From positions 248,001-312,000 of the forward strand of contig NZ_WMIE01000002.1 in NCBI RefSeq assembly GCF_009711225.1: a stretch of 64,000 nucleotides of DNA. Reading direction: 5' to 3'. Every line of letters begins with the position of its first letter. Position 1 is the stretch's first letter. Source of the DNA: Paracoccus aestuariivivens (lineage in GTDB: Bacteria; Pseudomonadota; Alphaproteobacteria; Rhodobacterales; Rhodobacteraceae). Made by a program: the position numbers and the translations under genes. A model generated the notes under the pieces. The model was given only the letters and a program-made list of their open reading frames with translations. It was not told the origin of the DNA and ran no database searches. This document shows, one piece after another, positions 34,238 through 42,728 of this stretch.

Positions 34238-34267
34238 AAAAACCCCGGTCAGACAGGCTGGCCGGGG
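34238..34267 (-). terminator. Intrinsic terminator of the TIGR02300 gene
   Basis: CCCCGGTCAG and CTGGCCGGGG (34243-34267) form a 10-bp stem with one wobble pair; on the minus strand it is followed by TTTTTC. It ends the gene to its right. Confidence 0.82.
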
Positions 34268-34308
34268 AATTATTCTGCGGTGTCCTTGGCGCCTTGCGGC
34301 GCTTCGGA

Positions 34309-34632
34309 TCAGTCGTCGTCCGATTCCGGAACGTCGGCGATGTCGTCCAGCGAAACGTCGCCATCGTCATCGTCATCGTCCAGCAGATCATCGTCCAGAT
34401 CGCCATTGTCGGCGTCATCGTCCAGATCGTCGTCATCGACCAGATCGGTCTGATCATTGCCGCGGGCTGCGGTTTTTTCCGAGATCAGCGAACGCGAACG
34501 ACCGTTGGTCAGGCTTTCGAGGGTGATGACATTGCCGCAAGCCGGGCAGGTCATCGGGTCGTTGGTCAGATCGTAGAAGCGGGTCGCGCAGTGGGGGCAC
34601 AGGCGCTTCGTGCCCCATTCCTCTTTGGGCAT
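34309..34632 (-). CDS. TIGR02300 (FYDLN acid) family protein
   Basis: A 107-residue protein. The N-terminal part binds zinc by two CxxC knuckles: CPHC and CPAC, with the characteristic RFYDLTNDPMTCPACG. From about residue 62 the rest is almost only Asp with some Gly, Leu and Glu, ending VPESDDD. Such an extreme acidic tail is what names this alphaproteobacterial family. The function is unknown. It is convergent with carD, each with its own terminator. Confidence 0.93.
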   Translation of the reverse strand: MPKEEWGTKRLCPHCATRFYDLTNDPMTCPACGNVITLESLTNGRSRSLISEKTAARGNDQTDLVDDDDLDDDADNGDLDDDLLDDDDDDGDVSLDDIADVPESDDD

Positions 34633-34771
34633 GGTATTCTCTTTCCGCCGCAGTTAGATAAATCCGCTGTCCCCTGCCACAGGTGGTGCAGGCTGTCAAA
34701 GCCTTTTCCCTTGCGGGCGGGCATCGGTCAAGGCGCTATAGGTAAAGTAGGGCAGAAGCGGGTACAAGACC

Positions 34772-35467
34772 ATGCCAGAGCGGCACGAGCGAATTCTTGT
34801 CGGAGGAGACATTCCGGTCCTGCTGCGCCGGTCGTCGCGGGCGAGACGGATGACCTTGCGCGTGACCCGCGCCGAAGGGCAGGTGGTGCTGACCCTTCCC
34901 TTGCGGGCCAGTCTGCTTGAGGGACGGGCATTCGCCGAATCCCGCGCCGAGTGGTTGCGTCGCATCCGCGCTGAAATGCCCCCTGCCAGTATCGCCGCTG
35001 CGGACGCGCTGATCCCGATCGAAGGCCAGCCGTTTCTGATCACGCTGGCCCCTGTCCGCAGCGCGCGCATCGAAGGCGACCGGCTTCTGGTTCCGAAGGG
35101 GCGTCCCGTCGGGACGGTGGTTGCGGCTTATCTCAAGCATCTGGCCCATGCGCGTCTTATTCCGGCCTGCGACCGGCACGCCGCCCATCTGGGCCGCCAC
35201 TTTCGCGCTTTGGCGCTGCGCGACACGCGCTCGCGCTGGGGCAGTTGCACGCATGACGGACGGCTGATGTTCTCGTGGCGCTTGGCGATGGCTCCGCCCA
35301 CGGTGCTGGACTATGTGGCGGCGCATGAGGTCGCGCATCTGGCGCATATGGATCACTCGGATGCGTTCTGGGCGGCGACCGAGCGGCTGTATCCCGGCTA
35401 TCAGGTACAGCGCAGTTGGCTGCGCAAGCATGGTCACGAAATTTTGGCGTGGCGATTTCGCGAATGA
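34772..35467 (+). CDS. YgjP/SprT-like zinc metallopeptidase (M48 family, DUF45)
   Basis: A 231-residue metalloprotease-like protein. The RSSRARRMTLRVTRAEGQVVLTLP start and LRDTRSRWGSCTHDGRLMFSWRLAMAPP before the zinc motif HEVAHLAHMDHSDAFW (HExxH with a third His/Asp downstream) are typical of YgjP/SprT proteins. Homologues are best known as predicted metal-dependent hydrolases. No signal peptide. It is divergent from the TIGR02300 gene and 40 bp upstream of the GntR gene. Confidence 0.88.
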   Translation: MPERHERILVGGDIPVLLRRSSRARRMTLRVTRAEGQVVLTLPLRASLLEGRAFAESRAEWLRRIRAEMPPASIAAADALIPIEGQPFLITLAPVRSARIEGDRLLVPKGRPVGTVVAAYLKHLAHARLIPACDRHAAHLGRHFRALALRDTRSRWGSCTHDGRLMFSWRLAMAPPTVLDYVAAHEVAHLAHMDHSDAFWAATERLYPGYQVQRSWLRKHGHEILAWRFRE

Positions 35468-35506
35468 CGGATTGACGCCGCATTAATTTGTGATCACAGA
35501 TGCCGG

Positions 35507-36157
35507 ATGAGTATTTCTCCTGTCCGGACCTCGGAAACATCGGCGCATGAGCGGCTATACCGCAACATGCGCGGTCGCATCATGTTGGGCGAATTGCCGC
35601 CCGGTTTGCCCCTGACCCTGCGCGGCCTTGCCGCCGAGCATCGCGTCTCGATGACTCCTGCGCGCGAGGCGGTGCGGCGGCTGGTGGCCGAAGGGGCGCT
35701 GACGCTGTCCTCCTCGGGGCGGATCACCACGCCGGAACTGTCGGTCGAGCGGATCGAGGAGCTGGCCGCCCTGCGTGCCCTGATCGAACCTGAACTCGCG
35801 ACGCGCGCCTTGCCCCGCGCGCATCAGGCGCTGATCGACCGCTTGGCGCTGATCAATGCCTCGATCGGCGAGGCCGCCGAGGCGCATGATGCGGTGGGCT
35901 ATATCCGTACCAATCTGGAATTCCACCGCACGCTTTACCTGCGCGCGCAGGCCCCCGCGATGCTGGCGATCCTCGAGACGGTCTGGCTGCAACTTGGACC
36001 GACCATGCGAGCGCTTTACGGCCGTGTGAAGCGGCAAGAGCCGCCGCGCCATCACCGCATCATTCTGGCCGCGCTGCGGGCAGGGGACGAGCCGGGGCTG
36101 CGGATCGCGGTCAGGGCGGATGTGACCCACGGGCTGCGCCATTTGTCCCAGAACTGA
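35507..36157 (+). CDS. GntR family (FadR/FCD subgroup) transcriptional regulator
   Basis: A 216-residue regulator. Residues ~12-75 form the winged helix (YRNMRGRIMLGELPPGLPLTLRGLAAEHRVSMTPAREAVRRL). The FCD ligand domain follows, with metal-binding-type residues in the helical pattern EFHRTLYLRAQAPAM and HHRIILAALRAGDEPG. FCD regulators usually sense a carboxylate metabolite. No target gene is obvious nearby. A perfect bidirectional terminator follows directly. Confidence 0.88.
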   Translation: MSISPVRTSETSAHERLYRNMRGRIMLGELPPGLPLTLRGLAAEHRVSMTPAREAVRRLVAEGALTLSSSGRITTPELSVERIEELAALRALIEPELATRALPRAHQALIDRLALINASIGEAAEAHDAVGYIRTNLEFHRTLYLRAQAPAMLAILETVWLQLGPTMRALYGRVKRQEPPRHHRIILAALRAGDEPGLRIAVRADVTHGLRHLSQN

Positions 36158-36184
36158 AAACGCCCGCCGGATCGGCGGGCGTTT
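36158..36184. terminator. Bidirectional terminator between the gntR-type gene and hom
   Basis: AAACGCCCGCCG (36158-36169) and CGGCGGGCGTTT (36173-36184) form a 12-bp perfect stem with a 3-nt loop between two convergent stops. A-rich and T-rich ends give poly-U tails on both strands. Confidence 0.9.
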
Positions 36185-36189
36185 CGATT

Positions 36190-37506
36190 TCAGACTTCCT
36201 CGATCCGCAACTCGACCGGTTCGCCGGTGATGACACCGGTGCGGGGCAGGGCCTCGATGGCGATGTCGATGGCCTCGGGCGTGGTCTTGTGCGTGACGAT
36301 CAGGACCGGCGCGATGCCTTCCAGATCGTGCTTGCCATATTGGCGCATGCGGTCGATCGAGATCCCCGCATCGCCGAGGACTGCCGCGACCTTCGCGAGC
36401 GCACCCGGCTTGTCGGCCAGCGCAAGGCGGATGTAATAGGCCGCCGGAACCGCGGTGCGGGCCGCGATGGGTTTCGCGAGTTTCGTTGCAGGCTGGGCAA
36501 AGGCGGGCATACGCACGCCGCGCGCGATTTCCACGATATCGGACATCACGGCGCTGGCCGTCGGGCCTTCGCCAGCACCGGCGCCGCGCAGGACGATCTG
36601 GCCGACCGAGTCGCCTTCGATCACGACCATGTTCGTGCCGCCCTGAAGCTGGCCCAACGGGCTGTCGGCGGGCACGAGGCAGGGCGACATGCGCTGTTCC
36701 AACCCGCGACCGGTCATCTGCGCGACGCCCAGCAATTTGATGCGATAGCCCATATCGGCGGCGCGGCGGATATCGTCGATGCTGACGCGCTCGATCCCCT
36801 CGATTTCGACCGAGCCGAAGGCCGGACGGGTGCCGAAAGCGATCGAGGACAGGATGGCCAGCTTGTGGCTGGCGTCGATCCCGCCCACGTCCAGCGTCGG
36901 GTCGGCTTCAAGATAGCCGAGCTGGCGCGCTTCCTCGAAGACGGTTTCATAGGGCAGGCCCGCGTTTTCCATCCGGGTCAGGATGTAGTTGCAGGTGCCG
37001 TTCATCACGCCCATGACGCGGCGGATCTCGTTTCCGGCCAGCGACTCGGTCATGGTTTTGATCACGGGAATGCCACCGGCGACGGCGGCTTCGAAGCGCA
37101 GGACGCAGCCATTGGCTTCGGCCAGTTCCGCAAGTTCCTGACCGTGGATCGCCAGAAGCGCCTTGTTGGCGGTGACGACGTCCTTGCCGGCTTGCAGCGC
37201 GGCGGTCACGGCCTCGCGGGCGATGCCTTCGTCGCCGCCGACCAGTTCGACGAATACGTCCACGTCATCGCGCACGGCAAGGTCGCGGGCATCGGCTTCC
37301 CAGCCATAAGCGGACAGATCGACATCGCGGTTTTTCATTCGGTCGCGGGCGCTGACGGCGGTAATCGTCACCGGGCGACCTGCGCGTGCCGAAAGCAGTT
37401 CGGCGTGCTTCTGGATGATCTTGACGGTGCCGGTACCGACCGTCCCGAGACCAGCGATGCCGAGACGAAGCGGAGAGGCATTTTGCCCCGAGTTCTGGGC
37501 GGACAT
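36190..37506 (-). CDS. hom: Homoserine dehydrogenase
   Basis: A 438-residue enzyme that reduces aspartate semialdehyde to homoserine, towards threonine, methionine and isoleucine. The N-terminal NAD(P) motif is GIAGLGTVGTGTVK; VVTANKALLA, GGIPVIKTMTESLAGNEI, and MNGTCNYILTRM form the substrate site; ADPTLDVGGIDASHKLAILSSIAFG is the conserved catalytic block (with Asp and Lys). A C-terminal ACT domain (LADKPGALAKVAAVLGDAGISIDRMRQ) for allosteric feedback is present. Convergent with the GntR-type gene. Confidence 0.95.
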   Translation of the reverse strand: MSAQNSGQNASPLRLGIAGLGTVGTGTVKIIQKHAELLSARAGRPVTITAVSARDRMKNRDVDLSAYGWEADARDLAVRDDVDVFVELVGGDEGIAREAVTAALQAGKDVVTANKALLAIHGQELAELAEANGCVLRFEAAVAGGIPVIKTMTESLAGNEIRRVMGVMNGTCNYILTRMENAGLPYETVFEEARQLGYLEADPTLDVGGIDASHKLAILSSIAFGTRPAFGSVEIEGIERVSIDDIRRAADMGYRIKLLGVAQMTGRGLEQRMSPCLVPADSPLGQLQGGTNMVVIEGDSVGQIVLRGAGAGEGPTASAVMSDIVEIARGVRMPAFAQPATKLAKPIAARTAVPAAYYIRLALADKPGALAKVAAVLGDAGISIDRMRQYGKHDLEGIAPVLIVTHKTTPEAIDIAIEALPRTGVITGEPVELRIEEV

Positions 37507-37570
37507 GTGAAGCTCATATTTGTGGGTGAGGCGGTGTTAGCGGATGGCGGGCGGTGTTGCAACGCGCCGC

Positions 37571-38104
37571 TTAGGTCTGGTCGTCTCCGGCCCAGTATCC
37601 CTGCACGCCTGTGGCGCGCATGACCTGCAGAACCTGCATCCCGATCCGGACGGTGGATTGGCGAATGGCGTCCAGATCCTGCAGCGACAGGTCTTCGCCA
37701 TAGACCTGCCCCTTGGTGCTGACGAATGCCGGATGCCAAGTATCGGGCAGTTCGGTCGGTCGCCACGAGGCATGGCATAGCAGATTGCGGCTTTGCTTGA
37801 TCTCGTTCAACCGGTCGGTGATGTCGTCGCGGTCCCCAAGACCGGGGTGGCGACGCATGGCCGAGTCGAGTTGTTCGATCAGCGTACCCATGGAATCGTC
37901 GGCCAGATGGCCCATCCGCGCCATCCAGCTTTGCATCTGCTTATGGGTCAGATCATCGGCCAGATGCGCCTTATCCAAGGCAAAGATCGTGCGTTTGATG
38001 ATTTCTTCCAGCCAGCCGAAATTCGCCACGCATTGCCCCAGCATCGCCGCGTAATCGGCGGGCAGGGTGTAATGCGTTTCCGGCGGGGCGCCTATTCGCG
38101 CCAC
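37571..38104 (-). CDS. Hypothetical protein linked to a glycosyltransferase gene
   Basis: A protein of about 177 residues. I choose the GTG start at 38104, which overlaps the end of the glycosyltransferase gene; further open codons upstream would read through that gene in another frame. It is mostly helical, with ANFGWLEEIIKRTIFALDKA and DRLNEIKQSRNLLCHASWRP, the latter resembling the catalytic-site arrangement seen in HEPN/abortive-infection-like proteins (R-N-L-L-C-H), but this is a weak resemblance. No known domain can be assigned. The overlap suggests joint expression with the glycosyltransferase. Confidence 0.55.
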   Translation of the reverse strand: MARIGAPPETHYTLPADYAAMLGQCVANFGWLEEIIKRTIFALDKAHLADDLTHKQMQSWMARMGHLADDSMGTLIEQLDSAMRRHPGLGDRDDITDRLNEIKQSRNLLCHASWRPTELPDTWHPAFVSTKGQVYGEDLSLQDLDAIRQSTVRIGMQVLQVMRATGVQGYWAGDDQT

Positions 38105-38916
38105 AGCTTCTCGACCCAGCTGACCGGTCGCAGGTAGTGGCGGATGTGTTTGAAGAAACTCTCGCGCCGCCGCCCGTCGAATGCCGCCCGGAGGTGGTCG
38201 CTGGCACCGCGATGCGTGTCCTTGTGATCCCAACGGCCAAGGATCGCGTCCGGCGGGTTAAGATTGCCCGGGAAAATGACGATCCTGGTCCCGCGCGGGA
38301 TATGCGCCTCGCGGAAATAGTTCAGCGGGAAGTTCGGTACGCAATGCATCCGGAAATGCGCCAGCCAGCCTTTGGGCCAGAATTTCACCCCGCCCGGAGC
38401 GTTGCGGGTGACAAAGCGCTGCTCGTATTTGAATTTATCGGCAGCGGCCTGGGGATCGGCGCGGAAAATATCCTGCAGCGGTTTCAGCTTGCCGACCCGC
38501 ATCCGGTAGACCGAGGTCTGGCCCATTTTCTCAAGCGGAGTGTTCGGGTTCAGCCCGACGATGGTGTCGTCGGGATCGCCAAAGGTGAAGAAGTCGTCAA
38601 GGCTGCCGGTGACGATCACGTCCAGATCCAGAAACAGCACGACGCCGGTCACGTCACCCAGATCGCCCCAAAGCCGTGATTTCGGCCATTTGCCCCGCGT
38701 GTTGACGGGGGCCTGATATTCGAACTCGGGCAACGGCCGCACGGCGATGTCCGGGTGCAGGCCGGTGCCGTCATCGGTAAAGCAGAACAGCCGGAATGGC
38801 GGCGTGATGTTGCGCGTGATCATCCCGTGCAGGCGGTTCACATATTCGGGACCGAATTTCGTGCCCCATTTGATGCAGATGATCTGCTTGACCGTGCCGT
38901 TGCGACCGTCGTTCAT
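38092..38916 (-). CDS. Glycosyltransferase-like protein (nucleotide-diphospho-sugar transferase fold)
   Basis: A 274-residue protein. IICIKWGTKFGPEYVNRLHGMI and FRLFCFTDDGTGL form the start of a Rossmann-like nucleotide-sugar domain, and LFLDLDVIVTGSLDDFF carries the DxD motif that binds the metal-nucleotide sugar in GT-A folds. Later, WPKGWLAHFRMHC and RIVIFPGNLNPPDAILGRWDHKD are typical of Rhodobacterales homologues. The sugar and acceptor are unknown. Its 3' end overlaps the hypothetical gene downstream. Confidence 0.78.
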   Translation of the reverse strand: MNDGRNGTVKQIICIKWGTKFGPEYVNRLHGMITRNITPPFRLFCFTDDGTGLHPDIAVRPLPEFEYQAPVNTRGKWPKSRLWGDLGDVTGVVLFLDLDVIVTGSLDDFFTFGDPDDTIVGLNPNTPLEKMGQTSVYRMRVGKLKPLQDIFRADPQAAADKFKYEQRFVTRNAPGGVKFWPKGWLAHFRMHCVPNFPLNYFREAHIPRGTRIVIFPGNLNPPDAILGRWDHKDTHRGASDHLRAAFDGRRRESFFKHIRHYLRPVSWVEKLWRE

Positions 38917-38973
38917 GCCGTCCTCGATTTTTCGCCGAGTCTTTCACAGGCCCATGTCACTGGCAAGCGGACC

Positions 38974-39462
38974 TCACAGGATCTTCTGTAGCAGGACCAG
39001 ATCCAGCCAGCGGTCGAACTTGCGGCCCGATTGCGGCAACCGTCCGACCGGTTCGTAACCGACGGCCTGATGGAACGCGATGGCCATGTCATTCTCACCC
39101 GAGACTCCGGCGACCATGGTATGGGCTCCGCCCGCGCGGGCGTGGTTCTCGATTGCGGCCATCAGGGCGCGGCCGATGCCTTTGCCGCGCGCGCCGTCCG
39201 CAAGGATGATCGTGTGTTCCATGGCATGGACATAGCCGTTCCCGCCGCGGAACTGGTCATAGGTGACCAGACCCAAGACCCCGTTTTCTGTTTCGGCGAC
39301 CAGAAACTCGCGCCCTGCAGCGCGACGGGTCGCGATCATCTGCTCAAGTCCCGCAAGCGTCTTTTCCTCGGACGAGAAAGTGATCGTTGTCTCGCGGATC
39401 TGTGGATTCCAGAAGGCAAGGATCACCGGCAGATCCTGTTGCGTGGCGGGTCGGATGATCAT
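38974..39462 (-). CDS. GNAT acetyltransferase (phosphinothricin acetyltransferase-like)
   Basis: A 162-residue GNAT. I start at MIIRPATQQDLPVILAFWN (39462), the usual family start; ten more codons are open upstream. The blocks NPQIRETTITFSSEEKTL, VHAMEHTIILADGARGKGIGRALMAAIE (acetyl-CoA site) and MVAGVSGENDMAIAFHQAVGYEPVGRL match the Pat/MnaT subgroup, which acetylates phosphinothricin, methionine sulfoximine or other amino acid analogues. Isolated gene. Confidence 0.85.
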   Translation of the reverse strand: MIIRPATQQDLPVILAFWNPQIRETTITFSSEEKTLAGLEQMIATRRAAGREFLVAETENGVLGLVTYDQFRGGNGYVHAMEHTIILADGARGKGIGRALMAAIENHARAGGAHTMVAGVSGENDMAIAFHQAVGYEPVGRLPQSGRKFDRWLDLVLLQKIL

Positions 39463-39624
39463 GGGGGCCTCGTCGCCTTTGTGGCGGCTCATTCATTGCG
39501 TTTGTTTCACAAATACCGATGCAAGGTCGATCGCAACAGTAAGATCACCCTACGGCGTGGACCTGTGGCCTTTCCTCTGGTCCGATGCGCCTTATATTGG
39601 GGCAATGACAGAAAGTTGGCGAAT

Positions 39625-40140
39625 GTGAAACGACTTGTCCTGATTGCCCTTGTGCCATTGATCGCTGCCATGGGACCGAAGCCGCAAGGTGGCGACAGCG
39701 CCCACCAGCCCTATGTCCGCGGCGAGGTTCCTGCCGCGCGCGATACCGTGGGCGAGGGGCAAGGGCGGGCGCAATCGCAGCTGACCGTCCTTTCCGCGTC
39801 CGAGGCCGAGCCTTCCGACTTCGTCTGGCAGGCGCGCCCCGTAGTGATCTTTGCCGATACTCCGGCCGATCCGGCCTATATCGAGCAAATCGCCGCGCTA
39901 AAGCGTGATCCGCGTTCGTTGATTCTGCGGGATGTCGTGGTGATCACGGATGCCGATCCGTCGGCAGCTACGACATGGCGGCGTCAATTGCGGCCCGAGG
40001 GGTTCTCGTTGGTACTTCTCGACAAGGATGGTCAGGTGAAGCAGCGCAAGCCCGCGCCGTGGTCCACCCGCGAGATTTCGCGTGCGATCGACAAGTTTCC
40101 GCTGCGGTTGCAGGAAATCGGCCGTGCGGCGATGCATTGA
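39625..40140 (+). CDS. DUF4174 domain periplasmic protein
   Basis: A 171-residue protein with a GTG start (VKRLVLIALVPLIAAMG) that gives an N-terminal signal or anchor helix. After a Gly/Gln-rich linker, FVWQARPVVIFADTPADPAYIEQIAALK, RDVVVITDADPSA, EGFSLVLLDKDGQVKQRKPAP, and the end SRAIDKFPLRLQEIG fit DUF4174, a thioredoxin-like fold without the CxxC. Function unknown. Upstream codons are open for 198 more residues but read antisense to the acetyltransferase gene. Confidence 0.78.
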   Translation: MKRLVLIALVPLIAAMGPKPQGGDSAHQPYVRGEVPAARDTVGEGQGRAQSQLTVLSASEAEPSDFVWQARPVVIFADTPADPAYIEQIAALKRDPRSLILRDVVVITDADPSAATTWRRQLRPEGFSLVLLDKDGQVKQRKPAPWSTREISRAIDKFPLRLQEIGRAAMH

Positions 40141-40249
40141 CGGCCCGGAATTTCCGCAAGGCATTTTCGCATTCTCATTGAGAATCCGCGCACGGACCAC
40201 TATCTTTGGATCAAGGCGCGTTCCGCGTCTGTGGCAACGGGGAAAAGCG

Positions 40250-40435
40250 ATGGCGAAATCGACCTCACTGCGCAAAACCGAAACGGCTGCGGTCCCGACC
40301 GAGCGGCCCAAGGCCGAGCCTGCCCGCGAGTCGCTTGTCGAGCGTCTGATCCGCGCCCGCACCGCCAACGAGATGACCAATGTCATTGGCCTCAAGCCGA
40401 TTACCGGTCGTTCGGGTCCGAAGATCGCTTACTGA
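40250..40435 (+). CDS. Small hypothetical protein
   Basis: A 61-residue basic protein starting MAKSTSLRKTETAAV, with GGGGAAAAG 4-12 bases upstream of the ATG. It ends LVERLIRARTANEMTNVIGLKPITG-RSGPKIAY. No signal, helix repeat or known motif. The reading frame has plausible codon use, but short frames of this size can be chance; it lies 109 bp after the DUF4174 gene and is convergent with the next gene. Confidence 0.5.
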   Translation: MAKSTSLRKTETAAVPTERPKAEPARESLVERLIRARTANEMTNVIGLKPITGRSGPKIAY

Positions 40436-40437
40436 AC

Positions 40438-41088
40438 CTACCAACTTCGCCGATCAAGCCTATCGCGCAGTCCGGCCAATTCGTCGGGTAGCGTGGACAG
40501 GATGCGGCGGCGGGCGTTCTCTTCCTCGCGTTCGATCAACTCGCGCGCTGCGGCCTCTCCTCCGACAATACTCGCGATCAGGCGCCGCATGGCCTCCTGA
40601 CCCGAGTCGCGGGCCGCGTCGGTCAATTCCAGATAATCCCTGAACATTTCTGCGGCGCGAACGGGGTTGGTCTCTATCTGGTGCTGCACATCGCGGGCCA
40701 TCGAAGTCATCACCGCGATCTGCCGGTAATAGGTCACCACCGGATCTATCACCCAATAGGGCAGGACATGGACGTCGTTGATGATGGCGGCATAGATCCT
40801 GTCATTCGCCTCGGTCGGGCTCAGATGCAGATAGCGCCCCTCGCGGAGTTGGCGGATCAGTGCCTCGGCCTCGTCGCTTTCCATGCGCTGCATCTCGAGG
40901 CTGACGACATGGGCGCGGATCTCGGCCAGCAAGGCGCGCTGGACGTCATTGACCCGCTCGAAGCGTAGCTCCCGTGCACGGCGGCGATTGAGCAGGTCGT
41001 TGACCGGCCACGCCAGAACAGCCACAGCGGCCGCAACCAGCGAGGCCACGACGGTCGGGTTCAGCATATCGAGAAACCGTTCGAACAT
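40438..41088 (-). CDS. Single-helix membrane protein, unknown function
   Basis: A 216-residue protein with one membrane helix (about residues 11-30: VVASLVAAAVAVLAWPVNDLL) followed by a charged cytoplasmic part of long helices (FERVNDVQRALLAEIRAHVVSLEMQRM, EELIEREEENARRRIL). The pattern is compatible with coiled coils. I recognise no family. It is convergent with the small gene at 40250, 2 bp apart. Confidence 0.6.
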   Translation of the reverse strand: MFERFLDMLNPTVVASLVAAAVAVLAWPVNDLLNRRRARELRFERVNDVQRALLAEIRAHVVSLEMQRMESDEAEALIRQLREGRYLHLSPTEANDRIYAAIINDVHVLPYWVIDPVVTYYRQIAVMTSMARDVQHQIETNPVRAAEMFRDYLELTDAARDSGQEAMRRLIASIVGGEAAARELIEREEENARRRILSTLPDELAGLRDRLDRRSW

Positions 41089-41167
41089 GCTCAGACGCTT
41101 CCCGACCGGCTGCCGATTCGTGCGGCGCAGCGAAACCCCATGGCGGTTCCTGATCGCGGTCCCGCAT

Positions 41168-41201
41168 GAAAAAGCCGCCCTGGCGCATGACCGGGGCGGC
41201 T
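41168..41201 (-). terminator. Terminator of the tandem lipoprotein genes
   Basis: AGCCGCCC (41173-41180) and GGGCGGCT (41194-41201) form a stem; on the minus strand TTTTTC follows. It lies 50 bp after the stop of the gene at 41251. Confidence 0.75.
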
Positions 41202-41250
41202 GGGAAGAACGTTAAGCGGCAGCAAGGGATGCGTGCCGCTTACCGGCCCG

Positions 41251-41463
41251 TTACTGGCAAAGCTTGACGTCGTTGCAAAGCGCGCCTGCGGCTGCGCCAG
41301 CAGCGGCGCCGCCGAGAACGTTGTGCCCCGAGAGGTCAGCGATAAGCGCCCCGGTGCCGGCACCGATAAGGGCGCGGTCGGTGTCCGTCGGGTTGATGCC
41401 TTGCGTGCAGCCGGCCAGACCCATGAGGCCAAGACCGAGAACGAGAGCGATTTTCTTCGACAT
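41251..41463 (-). CDS. Small Gly-zipper lipoprotein, copy 1
   Basis: A 70-residue lipoprotein: MSKKIALVLGLGLMGLAGC is a signal with lipobox LAGC. The mature part has an Ala/Gly repeat region (ALIGAGTGALIADLSG, GGAAAGAAAGALC) that may form a glycine zipper in a membrane, and ends NDVKLCQ. Two cysteines near the end (ALCNDVKLC) are shared with the next gene. No function known. It is a paralogue of the gene just upstream on the strand (41530). Confidence 0.7.
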   Translation of the reverse strand: MSKKIALVLGLGLMGLAGCTQGINPTDTDRALIGAGTGALIADLSGHNVLGGAAAGAAAGALCNDVKLCQ

Positions 41464-41529
41464 TGGATATGCTCCGTATTTCGGGCCGCGATGACCGGTA
41501 TGGCCCCGCGACTATCCGAAAAGGTTGTA

Positions 41530-41775
41530 TTAGTAGCGGCGTTGGCAGACGCCGGCGTCGTCGCAAAGTGCGCCGCCAGCAGCACCGATGAGGGCGCCGG
41601 TCGCAACGTTTTCGTCAAGAACCTTCGCGACGGCAGCGCCAGCCAGCGCGCCGCCAGCAGCGCGCTGCGCGTCGGGCGACATGGTCGAGCCACCATAGGG
41701 TCCGGGTTCGCAGGCGGCGAGGCCAGCGATAAGAAGTGCAGCGCCCGAGAGACGAAGGATAACGGAGTTTTGCAT
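41530..41775 (-). CDS. Small Gly-zipper lipoprotein, copy 2
   Basis: An 81-residue lipoprotein (MQNSVILRLSGAALLIAGLAAC, lipobox LAAC). The mature part ends GALIGAAGGALCDDAGVCQRRY, clearly related to the ALC-DVK-LCQ end of the neighbour at 41251. AAAGAGC precedes the ATG at 41775. The tandem arrangement suggests a local duplication. A frame open 32 codons further upstream would put a non-signal extension in front. Confidence 0.7.
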   Translation of the reverse strand: MQNSVILRLSGAALLIAGLAACEPGPYGGSTMSPDAQRAAGGALAGAAVAKVLDENVATGALIGAAGGALCDDAGVCQRRY

Positions 41776-41905
41776 TGCTCTTTGCCTGTACGTTCGGCCC
41801 GATTCCGAGCCATTTGTGAATAAGGTGCGGGCAGTAATACACGTAGGCTTGTCGGAAAAAACAGACAACAATGTGATGAATCAGCGCTACGCGGCAATCC
41901 GCTCA

Positions 41906-42319
41906 TCAGTCCTCGTCCTCGTCCCAATCGTCGTCGTCGCCCCAGTCGATATCGTCCCATTCGAAGGCGACAGGCGTTGATGCGAACAGCGCCGGGAAGC
42001 TGGCTTCGGCCTTTTTCATGTCGATGCGCAGCAGTTGGTCATAGTCGGTCGGGTTCAGCTTTCCGACCGGAACCACCTCGCGGCCGATGAGCCAGGACAA
42101 GCGACCGGCGTCCAGATTGCCGCGCACGAATTCGGCATCGCCAAAGACCTGTATCAGCGCCGCCATGAAGCCTTCGTCGGCTTTTCGGTCGGGCGCACGG
42201 CGATCGCGGAAGCGCTCGCGGCGGACCAAGGGCGTTGCGCCCTTCTTGTTGGCGCGACGGATGGTGAACTGGAAGTCGGTCGAGGGAAGTCGGCCGGGAA
42301 AGCCTCGGTGCTTTAGCAT
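41906..42319 (-). CDS. Hypothetical protein with acidic tail
   Basis: A 137-residue protein. The first ~50 residues are basic (FQFTIRRANKKGATPLVRRERFRDRRAPDRKADEG); the middle is mixed; the end is strongly acidic and Trp-rich (FEWDDIDWGDDDDWDEDED). I recognise no family. The opposite charges at the two ends might allow self-association. It lies between two small lipoprotein genes on the same strand. Confidence 0.55.
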   Translation of the reverse strand: MLKHRGFPGRLPSTDFQFTIRRANKKGATPLVRRERFRDRRAPDRKADEGFMAALIQVFGDAEFVRGNLDAGRLSWLIGREVVPVGKLNPTDYDQLLRIDMKKAEASFPALFASTPVAFEWDDIDWGDDDDWDEDED

Positions 42320-42412
42320 GAGATACCCCGTTTCTGCTGTAAAAATTCGGGCAGGCGACGGGACGGACGCGAATGTCGCGGGCCGCCAAGCAGCCCGCGC
42401 TTGGCCAGGCGC

Positions 42413-42547
42413 TTAGTTGGCGCCGTATTTGCCCTGGTAAACCGGCTCGGTGGTGACCGGCGCAGGGGTGATGACTTCGGGTTCTTTCTTGGCGCAAGCG
42501 GCGGCAAGACCGATAAGAACCAGAGCGAGTGCAAGTTTTTTCGACAT
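42413..42547 (-). CDS. Small lipoprotein, 44 residues
   Basis: A short gene: MSKKLALALVLIGLAAACAKK is a lipoprotein signal with lipobox LAAAC, followed by a Pro/Thr/Val-rich tail that ends QGKYGAN. The signal closely resembles that of the lipoprotein at 41251 (MSKKIALVLGLGLMGLAGC). AGGAGC sits about 8 bases upstream of the ATG. Short lipoproteins with this layout are common as entericidin-like or cell-wall-linked proteins, but I cannot assign one. Confidence 0.6.
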   Translation of the reverse strand: MSKKLALALVLIGLAAACAKKEPEVITPAPVTTEPVYQGKYGAN

Positions 42548-42728
42548 GCTGTCGTGCTCCTGTATTGCGAGGCGCGTTGGCCCCGACTGCTCGTTTGAGA
42601 TTCGGCCGTTTGTTGCGGCCGCGGCACGACCTTAACGGCATCTGGCGGAAAGGCACAGAAGGGGCGGACAGGCATGTTCGGGCCCGCGGGGCGCTGTGGC
42701 AGGGTTACATCAGCGTGCGGGCCACGCA

